A stretch of DNA of 20,195 nt from a bacterium HR20 (GTDB lineage Bacteria > Bacteroidota > Ignavibacteria > Kapaibacteriales > NICIL-2). The translations under genes were made by a program, and so were the position numbers. Under the pieces are notes generated by a model, which saw only the letters and a program-made list of their open reading frames with translations, was not told where the DNA came from and did not search any database. Shown here piece by piece: positions 12,559 to 19,814 of this stretch (the first letter of the stretch is position 1; every line of letters starts with the position of its first letter). Where the stretch lies: positions 1-20,195 of the forward strand of contig BEHW01000034.1 of NCBI GenBank assembly GCA_002898675.1, written 5' to 3'.

Positions 12559-13707
12559 ATGGCGACGGTTTCGTTCTGGGAGCAGGAGGAATTCCTCCGA
12601 GCCGATGTGTGCATCGTCGGTGCAGGCATCATCGGGCTTTCGATCGCAGCCGAGCTACTCGAACGTCAGCCGGAGCTGCGCGTTGTTGTGCTCGAACGTG
12701 GCTCGCTCCCGACCGGCGCAAGTACGAAGAACGCTGGCTTTGCGTGCTTTGGCTCTCCGACGGAATTGGTGCGCGATGCCTCGACGCTCGGGATCGAGAA
12801 GGTCTGCCAGCTGGTCGAGCAGCGCAAGCGCGGCTTGGAGCGGCTTCGCTCGCGGCTCGGCGATCGTGCGATTGGATTCGAGCAATGCGGCGGCTATGAG
12901 CTGCTCTGGGGAAGGCATACTCGTGTCCTCGACTGGCTCGATGAACTCAACGCGCTCCTTCGACCGATCTTTGGCAACGAGTACGTGCGACGAGCCGATG
13001 AACGTATCGCGAGCTTTGGCTTTGGCTCCGCAGTCGAGCACCTCCTCGAGCTGCCCCACGAAGGGCGCATCCATACCGGGCGCATGATGCGCGCGCTCCT
13101 TGGCTACGTCGCCAGTCGCGGCGCACTTGTGCTGTGCGGTACGCCAGTTGAACGCATTGAAACCGAGCAACGAGCTGTGACGCTGATTGCACGATCGCCA
13201 TCGGCGGGGGAGCTGCGCTTCCGTTCGTGTGCTGTGGCAGTCGCTACCAACGCGCTTGCGCCCGCGCTCGGCAGCTGTGTGCAGGCAACGCCAGGGCGCG
13301 GACAAGTGCTCATCACCGAACCGCTCGACGAGCTGCCGTGGGATGGGGTCTTTCACTTCGACGAAGGCTACTTCTACTTCCGCAACGTTGGGACACGCAT
13401 TCTCTTCGGTGGCGGGCGCAACCTCGATTTCGAGGGAGAAACAACAGATGAGCTTGCCATTACCGAGCGCATCCAAGCGCAACTGGAGGAGTACCTCCGT
13501 TCGGTGATTGTTCCAGGCGCAACAGTGCGCATTGCGCAGCGCTGGGCGGGGATCATGGGCTTTCGAGAGCCAGCGCTTCCCGCCATTGCGTGGTGCAGCG
13601 AACGTGTCCTGGAGGCGTTTGGGTGCAACGGGATGGGGGTCGCGCTCGGCAGCCTTGTCGCCCGCGATGCGGCAGAGCAACTGGCAACGTTACTTTTGCA
13701 CGAGTAG
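12559..13707 (+). CDS. FAD-dependent oxidoreductase, DAO/glycine-oxidase fold
   Basis: 382 residues. A Rossmann dinucleotide motif GAGIIG (21-26) is followed by the acidic residue Glu46 in VVVLERG, which holds the FAD ribose. The FAD family block GASTKNAGFACFGSPTEL follows, and the C-terminal FAD loop reads FGCNGMGVALGS. PGRGQVLITEP and YFYFRNVGTRILFGGGRN are typical of PF01266 (D-amino acid oxidase, glycine oxidase, sarcosine or gamma-glutamylputrescine oxidase relatives). It probably oxidises a secondary or primary amine, or a hydroxy acid, with FAD; the substrate is not readable. No signal peptide or membrane segment. It follows the DcuC-like gene by 23 bases and precedes the lipoprotein gene by 32, within the same plus-strand run. 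An amine substrate would fit the arginine-linked neighbours, but that is inference. Confidence 0.8.
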   Translation: MATVSFWEQEEFLRADVCIVGAGIIGLSIAAELLERQPELRVVVLERGSLPTGASTKNAGFACFGSPTELVRDASTLGIEKVCQLVEQRKRGLERLRSRLGDRAIGFEQCGGYELLWGRHTRVLDWLDELNALLRPIFGNEYVRRADERIASFGFGSAVEHLLELPHEGRIHTGRMMRALLGYVASRGALVLCGTPVERIETEQRAVTLIARSPSAGELRFRSCAVAVATNALAPALGSCVQATPGRGQVLITEPLDELPWDGVFHFDEGYFYFRNVGTRILFGGGRNLDFEGETTDELAITERIQAQLEEYLRSVIVPGATVRIAQRWAGIMGFREPALPAIAWCSERVLEAFGCNGMGVALGSLVARDAAEQLATLLLHE

Positions 13708-13739
13708 TTACCAGTTGTTCCCTCGTAGAGGTCATCGCA

Positions 13740-14798
13740 ATGGAAGCACGTCGCAGCGCTGCGCGGGTGGTGGTGGCAGTGGCAGCACTCTTGCTCTCGC
13801 TCGGTCTGGGGGGATGCCCAAGCGACGGGCTTGTCTCGGCCGTACCAGTGCAGTGGAAGATGCTCATCGTCCAGTCCGGCAGTGGGCAGTCGCAGCTTGC
13901 GCTCTATAGCTTCCCGAAAGGCACAGTGGAAAATCCGGACGTCTATGCCAGCGCAAACGGCGGACCGCTCGAGGGAACGGTCGCTGCGATTGCGCAGTTC
14001 CGCTCGATGCTCTTTCTGGTGCAGCCCGATCGGCAACGGATCGTCGTGCTTGACGCTGCAACGTTCCGGTCAGTTGCACAAGTGCCGACTGCACCTCACA
14101 CCCCCGTCGGGATTTGCTTTGCGAACGCGACGACCGGCTACATCGCCTATAGCGATTCGACCGTTGGCATCCTCGATGTGACGGTCTTTCAGGTGGTAGG
14201 CACAATCACCGTCGGCCATGCCCCACGCGGCATTGCTGCAATGGGGAACCGTGTGGCGGTCTGCAACCAAGCCGATGGAACGGTCAGCATCATTGATACG
14301 CGCACGAATGCGGTTGTGGCAGTTGTGCCTGTCGCTCCGTATCCCACGTTCGTTGGTGGTGGGAGTGACCCAGCGACAAGCTTTGCGATTGTTTCGCTCG
14401 GCAGCGGCAAGCTTTCGGCAGCAGAGTCGCCCTCGGCTGCGATGCTGACCTTCTACGATCCGTTCGCTGGAAGTGTCGGTGCGCAAATTGAACTGGCGCA
14501 GCTCTACCGCGATGCGCTCGCAACGGTACCCCGCGGCTTGATCACAACACCATCGGCAACAGCGTTTGTGCTGCTCGATAGCGAGGTGCAAATGGCAGAC
14601 ATGGCTGGTCAGCGGATGCTGGGGACGATCCTTCCGAGTGCTGCAGCTGGCGGAACCTATGATTTTGCACGCAACTTGGTCATCCTCTGGACAACGGACG
14701 AAAGCGGCACAACGGTCATCGCACTCGATCCTGCATCGGGACAGGAAAAAGGGCGAGCGACAGTCCCCGTGACGTTCCAGCTTGCTGCAGGTCTCTGA
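13740..14798 (+). CDS. Lipoprotein with YncE/YVTN-like beta-propeller
   Basis: 352 residues from ATG 13740. A lipoprotein signal is clear: Arg-rich start (MEARRSAARV), hydrophobic core VVAVAALLLSLGL, then lipobox LGGC with Cys26 and a Pro-Ser-rich start of the mature protein. The mature part contains repeated short beta-blades such as QRIVVLDAATFRSVAQVPT, VGILDVTVFQVVGTITVG, GTVSIIDTRTNAVVAVVPV and ALDPASGQEKGRATVPV. This resembles YVTN/YncE-type propellers that report binding to surface partners. Function is unknown; it should be anchored in a membrane facing the periplasm or outside. The next gene is lnt, the enzyme that adds the third acyl chain to such lipoproteins, starting 22 bases after this stop. 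The ATG is chosen because upstream codons lie inside the preceding gene. Confidence 0.75.
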   Translation: MEARRSAARVVVAVAALLLSLGLGGCPSDGLVSAVPVQWKMLIVQSGSGQSQLALYSFPKGTVENPDVYASANGGPLEGTVAAIAQFRSMLFLVQPDRQRIVVLDAATFRSVAQVPTAPHTPVGICFANATTGYIAYSDSTVGILDVTVFQVVGTITVGHAPRGIAAMGNRVAVCNQADGTVSIIDTRTNAVVAVVPVAPYPTFVGGGSDPATSFAIVSLGSGKLSAAESPSAAMLTFYDPFAGSVGAQIELAQLYRDALATVPRGLITTPSATAFVLLDSEVQMADMAGQRMLGTILPSAAAGGTYDFARNLVILWTTDESGTTVIALDPASGQEKGRATVPVTFQLAAGL

Positions 14799-14819
14799 GT
14801 ACGCAGAGGGCGGTAGCCA

Positions 14820-16511
14820 ATGGCCAGTCGCACGTGGTTCGCTTGGGGAGGCAGATCTCGTCGTGGTGCAGCCTCAGCATCGAATCCTCCTGAGCAACGC
14901 ACCACTGGGATATGGCGCTGGCGGTGGGGCATTGCGCTGGTGTCTGGCGCGGCGGTTGGGAGTGCCTATCCGCCGACAATTCTCGGTCCGCTTGCGTGGA
15001 TTGCGTTTGTGCCACTCCTTGCGGTACTCGACGAAGCAATCCAGCGCAGAGGACGCTGGGGCGCCGTGCTCTACCTTTTCGGCTGGGCATGGCATGGCGC
15101 AGCCAACTGGTGGGTGATGAGTTGGCAACCTGAGACGGATCCCTACTTGATGGTCGCGGGAGCAGTGCTGTGGCTGGTTCATCCGCTCTTTCTGATTCCA
15201 GCGCTTGCGCTCTATCCGATGCTACGGAAGCGCGCAATGCCACGGCGATGGGCGCTGGCAGTGATGGTTGCTGGATTTGTCGCCGTTGAGTGGCTGCATT
15301 CGCTCGGTGACTTGAGCTATCCATGGCTGGCGCTTGGCTACACCCAGCTGCGAAATCTGGCACTGGCGCAGATCGCCGATCTGGCGGGTGTCTGGGGGGT
15401 AAGTCTTGTGGTCATTGCGCTCAATGCCGTCATCTACGATTGGGTGGCAGATGCGCTCGAGCGTCGTCGCACAGTGCTTGCCAGTCCGGGACGTGCGGCG
15501 CTGCACTTGGGCGGTCGAATGCTCGCTGTGCTGATCGTTCCACTCGTGTACGGAGTGGTGCGGCTGCTGGACTTTACCCTCTCGCCTGCACCGCCGTTGC
15601 GGATTGCGCTGGTGCAAGCGAACATCAACCCGTGGCGCAAGTGGGCGTACGCCGATATGCAGCCAATGCTCGCTGAGCACCGTCGGCTGCAAGATTCGCT
15701 GCGTCGGCATGCAAGCTTTGATTTGGCAATCTGGAGTGAGACTGCACTGCCGGTCAATTTGCTCGATGCCAGTGGAGCAGAGCTTCTCCAGCAAATCCGG
15801 TCGTGGTGCGACAGTACGAGCACAGCAGTCCTGACTGGGTTTGCTGACGTCGAGGGCTATCACCCAGTCAGAGCGTACAATGCAGCAATTCTGGTTGCGC
15901 CAGGAGCTACCCACTTTCCGGTGCATCGCAAATCGCGACTGACACCCTTTGGCGAGTACATGCCGTTCTCCGATGCATTCCCGGAGCTTGCGCGGTTGCT
16001 CCAGTGGGGCGTTGGGATCTCCAGTTGGGCGAAAGGTCCCGGCGCAACGGTGTTGCCGCTCGTCCGCGGCGACACGCTCGCACGGCTTGGGGTGATGATC
16101 TGCATCGAGAGCATTTATCCCAACTACGCAGCTGACTACGTGCGAGCAGGAGCCGATGTGCTCGTGGTGATCACCAACGATGCATGGTATGACGGTACAC
16201 CGGGGCCGGACCAGCACTTTGCAATTGCACAGATGCGCGCCATCGAAACTCGGCGTCCGATCGCGCGCTGCGCCAACAGCGGAAGAACGGGGTTCATCGC
16301 ACCAACTGGCAGCGCGCTGCTTCTCGCGCCGGCACGCGTTGCGACATGTATCGCAGCACCGGTGATACCCCAGCGCGGAACGACGTTCTACGTCCGCGCC
16401 GGTGATTGGCTGCCGATGTGCATGGGCATTGGCGGACTGGCAATGATTGCAGCTTGGGGTATCGCGCAGCGTCGCTGGCGCGTTAGGTCAGCAGACGGAG
16501 GAGACGAATGA
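14820..16511 (+). CDS. lnt: Apolipoprotein N-acyltransferase Lnt
   Basis: 563 residues. The N-terminal part has several membrane helices between about residues 35 and 250 (for example WGIALVSGAAVGSAYPP, LGPLAWIAFVPLLAVL, AGVWGVSLVVIALNAVIY). From about 258 comes a nitrilase-fold domain, RIALVQANINPWRKW, and a final helix at about 529-550 near the C-terminus. The catalytic triad fits Lnt: Glu307 in WSETALP, Lys371 in HRKSRLTPFGEYMP and Cys428 in MICIESIYPN; Glu379 in FGEYMP is also conserved. Lnt transfers an acyl chain from a phospholipid to the N-terminal cysteine of apolipoproteins on the periplasmic side of the inner membrane. It follows a lipoprotein gene by 22 bases. The 3' end overlaps convergent accD by 29 bases. 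The first ~30 residues are low in homology, so a later start is possible. Confidence 0.93.
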   Translation: MASRTWFAWGGRSRRGAASASNPPEQRTTGIWRWRWGIALVSGAAVGSAYPPTILGPLAWIAFVPLLAVLDEAIQRRGRWGAVLYLFGWAWHGAANWWVMSWQPETDPYLMVAGAVLWLVHPLFLIPALALYPMLRKRAMPRRWALAVMVAGFVAVEWLHSLGDLSYPWLALGYTQLRNLALAQIADLAGVWGVSLVVIALNAVIYDWVADALERRRTVLASPGRAALHLGGRMLAVLIVPLVYGVVRLLDFTLSPAPPLRIALVQANINPWRKWAYADMQPMLAEHRRLQDSLRRHASFDLAIWSETALPVNLLDASGAELLQQIRSWCDSTSTAVLTGFADVEGYHPVRAYNAAILVAPGATHFPVHRKSRLTPFGEYMPFSDAFPELARLLQWGVGISSWAKGPGATVLPLVRGDTLARLGVMICIESIYPNYAADYVRAGADVLVVITNDAWYDGTPGPDQHFAIAQMRAIETRRPIARCANSGRTGFIAPTGSALLLAPARVATCIAAPVIPQRGTTFYVRAGDWLPMCMGIGGLAMIAAWGIAQRRWRVRSADGGDE

Positions 16512-17319
16512 TCGTCGGACGCAGCTCTTTGCGATGGACGATCATGTCCACAAAGCCATGCTCGAGCTGGAATTCAGCGCTCTGGAATCCTTCGGGGAGC
16601 TTTTTGCGAATTGTTTGCTCGATCACACGCGGACCAGCAAATCCGATGAGAGCGCCTGGCTCGGCGAGGATGATGTCGCCGAGCATCGCAAAGGAGGCAC
16701 TCACACCGCCGGTGGTCGGATCGGTGAGCACGGAAATGTAGGGCAACCCTGCATCGGAGAGTTCCGTCAGCGCAGCGCTCGTTTTCGCCATCTGCATAAG
16801 CGAAAATGCTGCTTCCTGCATGCGCGCACCACCGGAAGCGGAGATCACTACCAGCGGAATTCGCTCCTGGAGCGAACGCCGCACTGCACGAACGAACTTT
16901 TCTCCCACGACCGACCCCATCGAACCACCGATGAAGGCGAAGTTCATGCAGCCGAACGAAATGCGCTGGCCGCCAATGCTGCCATAGCCGATCGTGAGTG
17001 CATCGCTCGGACCGAAGCGGCGGTACGCATCGCGGAGCCGTTCGGTGTAGGGTTTGGTGTCCACAAACTCCAATGGATCGGCCGAGCGAATGTGCGTGTC
17101 CGTTTCGACGAACGTGCCGTCGTCGAAGAGCAACTTGACGTACTGCGCCGTGCCGATTCGGAAGTGGTAGTTGCACTTGGGGCACGTGTAGGCATGCTCT
17201 TCGAGCTGCTTTTTGTAGATGATCTCCCCGCAGCGGTCGCACTTGGTCCAGAGCCCATCGGGCATTTCCCGCGGCGAGGTTTCCTGGATGTTCTTGGTTT
17301 TCCGTTGGAACCAGGGCAT
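16483..17319 (-). CDS. accD: Acetyl-CoA carboxylase carboxyltransferase subunit beta AccD
   Basis: 278 residues from ATG 17319, close to the usual 280-300. The N-terminus MPWFQRKTKNI and a zinc ribbon with Cys27-x2-Cys30 and Cys46-x2-Cys49 are diagnostic for AccD. The crotonase-like core carries IGYGSIGGQRISFGCMNF, GSMGSVVGEK, ISASGGARMQE, TDPTTGGVSASFAMLGD and GFAGPRVIEQTI. With AccA it transfers carboxyl from biotin to acetyl-CoA to make malonyl-CoA for fatty acid synthesis. accA is not in the window. The frame is open further upstream, but that stretch lies over the paaN end and is not AccD-like. It starts 31 bases after paaN stops and is probably co-transcribed. Its end overlaps lnt tail-to-tail by 29 bases. 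Confidence 0.96.
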   Translation of the reverse strand: MPWFQRKTKNIQETSPREMPDGLWTKCDRCGEIIYKKQLEEHAYTCPKCNYHFRIGTAQYVKLLFDDGTFVETDTHIRSADPLEFVDTKPYTERLRDAYRRFGPSDALTIGYGSIGGQRISFGCMNFAFIGGSMGSVVGEKFVRAVRRSLQERIPLVVISASGGARMQEAAFSLMQMAKTSAALTELSDAGLPYISVLTDPTTGGVSASFAMLGDIILAEPGALIGFAGPRVIEQTIRKKLPEGFQSAEFQLEHGFVDMIVHRKELRPTIIRLLRLLT

Positions 17320-17350
17320 AGCATCATCGTCGGAGGAAGTAAAACGCCTG

Positions 17351-19039
17351 TTAGCTGCCGATGCGAGTGCCAATGACCGAGTAACGCGCAGCGACGAACG
17401 CCAGATCGGTGTAGGATGCATTGCCTGCGCGTGTGGCAGCGGTGCCGTGGAAATCGCTAAATGCCGCTGACTGGTTGATCCAGACTGGGCCGGTGAAGTT
17501 GAACGCCGCTGGTGCACCTGCTTCGATGAGGGCATCTTCGGCAGTGCGCAGGAGCGATTCGTCGGTTGTGTAAATCAACGTGCTGAGTACACCGCAGCGC
17601 TCGACGGAGCCGACGATTTCCTCCAGGCCGTGTTCGAACGACGCAACCGGGATGACGAACGCAATCGGCCCGAACCATTCGTGTTCGTAGTGGGCGCGCT
17701 GGCGGGTATCGCCTTCCAGGAGCAGCGGCGTTGCGGTGCGGGCATGGGGATACTCCGCATGTTGAAGCGGCGTGCTCTGGCGAAGGATGGGCAGTCCCAG
17801 CGTGCGGGCACGTTCGATCCGGTCCAGCGTTGCCAGATTTTGGATTGCACCGCAGGTGCCCGGGCCGACTTTCTCATTGCTCACGAGTGCATCAATGGCA
17901 GCAACAAGCCGCTCGACGACGTCGCGGTAGGGAATCGTCCGTCCGCTCGAACGCTCCGCAACGCCACGGGCAGGAATGAAGATGTTCTGCGGAGCGGTGC
18001 ACATCTGGCTCGAGTAGAGGCAAAGACTGAAGGCAAGATTTTCCAGTGCTGCATCGAGCGATTCGACGCTTTCGATCAAGATGGGATTGACGCCGGACTT
18101 TTCCGTAAAGCAGACGATGCCGTGTTCGGCGCAGAAGCGTTCGAGTTCCTGCCCAAATGCAGTCGAGCCGGTATAGTCAACCGTGCCGATGCCTTGTGTG
18201 CTGACGAGCGCGTGCGTCATCGGCTCGTAGGGCGTCGGTACTGCGAGCTGAACAAGGTGCGGATCAAGGCCGAGGTCGCTCAACCCTTGCTGCAGTGCCG
18301 AGACGACGACGGCAAGCGGATAGACGACCTGCGGATGCGCTTTCGCGATGGTCGGCGCCCCGGTGACCAAGCTGGCGAACATGCCGGGAAGGCTATTCCA
18401 CACTGGGAAGGTCGAGCAACCAATTGTGACGTTGATCCCGCGCGGACGGATGCGGTAGCGCTTGGTGAGCGTAACGCTGGTTTTCCCCATTGGTTTTGTC
18501 CACGTCGCAGTGCTGGCGAACGTCTCCTGCGCCCACAGACCAGCGACAACTGCTTCGAGTGCGCGGTCGAACGCGTGTGGCCCAGAGGCTTGGAACCCCA
18601 TCACGAACCCTTGGCCGGTAGTGTGCTGGGTCGCATGCGCAAGCTCGAAGAACGTTGCTGCTGCGCGTTCGAGCACTTCGACGAGCACAGCAGCACGCAC
18701 CGCAGGCGATAGTGCTGCCCAGCTCGGTGCTGCTCGTCGGGCGTTGGCAACGAGCACATCTGGACTGAGCACGGGGTACGTGATCCCAAGTGCAAAGCCG
18801 TAGGGCGATTCTTCTTGGCCATGCCACGATTGCGCATCCCGCTGGAGCAAGCGGTCGAACGGCTTGCCAAGCTGCGCGTCGAAACGGCGTTTGCCTTCGC
18901 TCGGTGCATCCTCGCCGTAAATCTTGCCGCTTGGAATTTCGGGCCAGTGCGCATAGAACGTGCGCTCGCGCCAGGCTGCTGTCGCAGCTTCGATTGTCGA
19001 ACGGTGCTTTTCAACCAGTGCTGAAAAAGGAGCTGTCAT
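17351..19039 (-). CDS. paaN: PaaN-type aldehyde dehydrogenase (PaaN family, without MaoC domain)
   Basis: 562 residues, the size of the PaaN type-2 subfamily, which has an ALDH domain only. The N-terminal ~100 residues (YAHWPEIPSGKIYGEDAP, then ESPYGFALGITYP) are a PaaN-specific extension. ALDH features follow: VTIGCSTFPVWNSLPG, DYTGSTAFGQELE as the nucleotide loop, Glu313 in CFTEKSGVNP and the nucleophile Cys347 in SSQMCTAPQNIF. WFGPIAFVIP is the late conserved block. Classical PaaN oxidises the ring-opened aldehyde during aerobic phenylacetate breakdown, where the fused MaoC domain is now assigned the hydrolysis step. No other paa genes (paaK, paaABCE, paaG, paaZ) are visible here, so the substrate may differ. 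It runs divergently from the hydroxylase and upstream of accD. Confidence 0.85.
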   Translation of the reverse strand: MTAPFSALVEKHRSTIEAATAAWRERTFYAHWPEIPSGKIYGEDAPSEGKRRFDAQLGKPFDRLLQRDAQSWHGQEESPYGFALGITYPVLSPDVLVANARRAAPSWAALSPAVRAAVLVEVLERAAATFFELAHATQHTTGQGFVMGFQASGPHAFDRALEAVVAGLWAQETFASTATWTKPMGKTSVTLTKRYRIRPRGINVTIGCSTFPVWNSLPGMFASLVTGAPTIAKAHPQVVYPLAVVVSALQQGLSDLGLDPHLVQLAVPTPYEPMTHALVSTQGIGTVDYTGSTAFGQELERFCAEHGIVCFTEKSGVNPILIESVESLDAALENLAFSLCLYSSQMCTAPQNIFIPARGVAERSSGRTIPYRDVVERLVAAIDALVSNEKVGPGTCGAIQNLATLDRIERARTLGLPILRQSTPLQHAEYPHARTATPLLLEGDTRQRAHYEHEWFGPIAFVIPVASFEHGLEEIVGSVERCGVLSTLIYTTDESLLRTAEDALIEAGAPAAFNFTGPVWINQSAAFSDFHGTAATRAGNASYTDLAFVAARYSVIGTRIGS

Positions 19040-19067
19040 TGCTATCGCACTTGGAGATGTTCCAGCC

Positions 19068-19075
19068 GCAAATTA
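19068..19075 (-). promoter_or_regulatory. Putative -7-like promoter element of paaN
   Basis: On the minus strand TAATTTGC within CGTAATTTGCG lies 28 bases before the ATG at 19039. Its TTTG is one base closer to TA than in the consensus TAnnTTTG. Confidence 0.35.
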
Positions 19076-19131
19076 CGATGGGGGCTGGCGGTCCGGCGGC
19101 CAACGCGTGGCTCCGCCGCAGCTGCGTTGCG

Positions 19132-19139
19132 TAATTTCG
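19132..19139 (+). promoter_or_regulatory. Putative -7-like promoter element of the fatty acid hydroxylase gene
   Basis: TAATTTCG within TTGCGTAATTTCGC lies 36 bases before the ATG at 19176. It matches the ssb element almost base for base (TTGCGTAATTTTCGC) and is in near mirror symmetry with the divergent paaN element. Confidence 0.4.
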
Positions 19140-19175
19140 CACCGCGATTGTGTCCCACCATTGCGGTCGTGTGCG

Positions 19176-19814
19176 ATGGCGCTCTACGTATCCAACAAGG
19201 ATGAAACCGTCCGGCTCTTCAAGAACCCCATCCTGGAGTACTTTTCGCACATTCACCCAGCAACACCGGTGGTTGTGTACGTCCCCGTAGTGCTGTGGAT
19301 GATCTATCGCGCCGCGCAGTTGCTGACCTGGTACGAAGTCGTGGCAATTGCCGCGTTCGGTGTTGTGGGGTGGACACTCTTCGAGTACGTCTTCCATCGC
19401 TTTGTCTTCCACTACGAGCCGAAAAGCGAGCTGGGCAAGAAGCTCCACTTTCTCGTCCACGGCGTGCACCATGACTATCCGCGCGACCGCACGCGGCTGG
19501 TGATGCCGCTTCTGGTGAGCGTCCCGTTGGCGACTGCGCTCTACATGGTCTACGGGGTGCTCTTTCCTCCGGGGTGGCACGAAGGATTTTTTGCGGGATT
19601 TGTCGCGGGCTATGTCGCCTACGATTCAATTCACTACATGACGCACCACTGGGCGCTCCGCGGGCGGATCGGTAGGTTCCTGAAAGCCTACCACATGAAG
19701 CACCATTACGTTGATCCGCACAGCGCGTTCGGTGTGAGCAACCCGCTGTGGGATTACGTCTTCGGCACAACGCCGAAGCCACCGGCACCTCCGAGAAATC
19801 AGCATGCAGCCTGA
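19176..19814 (+). CDS. Fatty acid hydroxylase superfamily protein (FA2H/Scs7-like)
   Basis: 212 residues. Four hydrophobic segments alternate with a complete set of clustered histidines typical of the di-iron fatty acid hydroxylase family (PF04116): His74 and His79 in HRFVFHY, His95, His98 and His99 in HGVHHDYPRDRTRLVMP, His153, His157 and His158 in HYMTHH, and His173, His176 and His177 in HMKHH. The spacing HGxHHDxPxDxxRLVxP and HMKHHY are hallmarks of the FA2H/Scs7 branch, which puts a 2-hydroxyl on fatty acids of sphingolipids. Bacterial relatives may hydroxylate acyl chains of membrane lipids; the actual substrate here is unknown. It lacks the cytochrome b5 domain of eukaryotic FA2H, so an external electron donor is needed. 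I use ATG 19176, since the upstream in-frame residues span the promoter region. Its stop overlaps the next gene by 11 bases. Confidence 0.88.
   Translation: MALYVSNKDETVRLFKNPILEYFSHIHPATPVVVYVPVVLWMIYRAAQLLTWYEVVAIAAFGVVGWTLFEYVFHRFVFHYEPKSELGKKLHFLVHGVHHDYPRDRTRLVMPLLVSVPLATALYMVYGVLFPPGWHEGFFAGFVAGYVAYDSIHYMTHHWALRGRIGRFLKAYHMKHHYVDPHSAFGVSNPLWDYVFGTTPKPPAPPRNQHAA

Noticed and set aside
12655..13680. 341-codon minus-strand frame over the FAD oxidoreductase
   Set aside because: Shadow of a gene with an intact FAD motif set; the antisense product shows no motif.
15222..16217. 331-codon minus-strand frame over lnt
   Set aside because: The sense strand carries the full Lnt catalytic triad; the antisense translation is Cys/His-rich with no fold signature.
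17630..18712. 360-codon open frame on the plus strand inside paaN
   Set aside because: Antisense shadow of PaaN; the composition is Arg- and Asp-rich with no domain, and no promoter or ribosome binding site was seen.
19086..19120. GGCGG...CCGCC fold in the paaN-hydroxylase gap as a riboswitch
   Set aside because: It is short, has a bulge, and lies upstream of both putative transcription starts, so it would not be transcribed from them.
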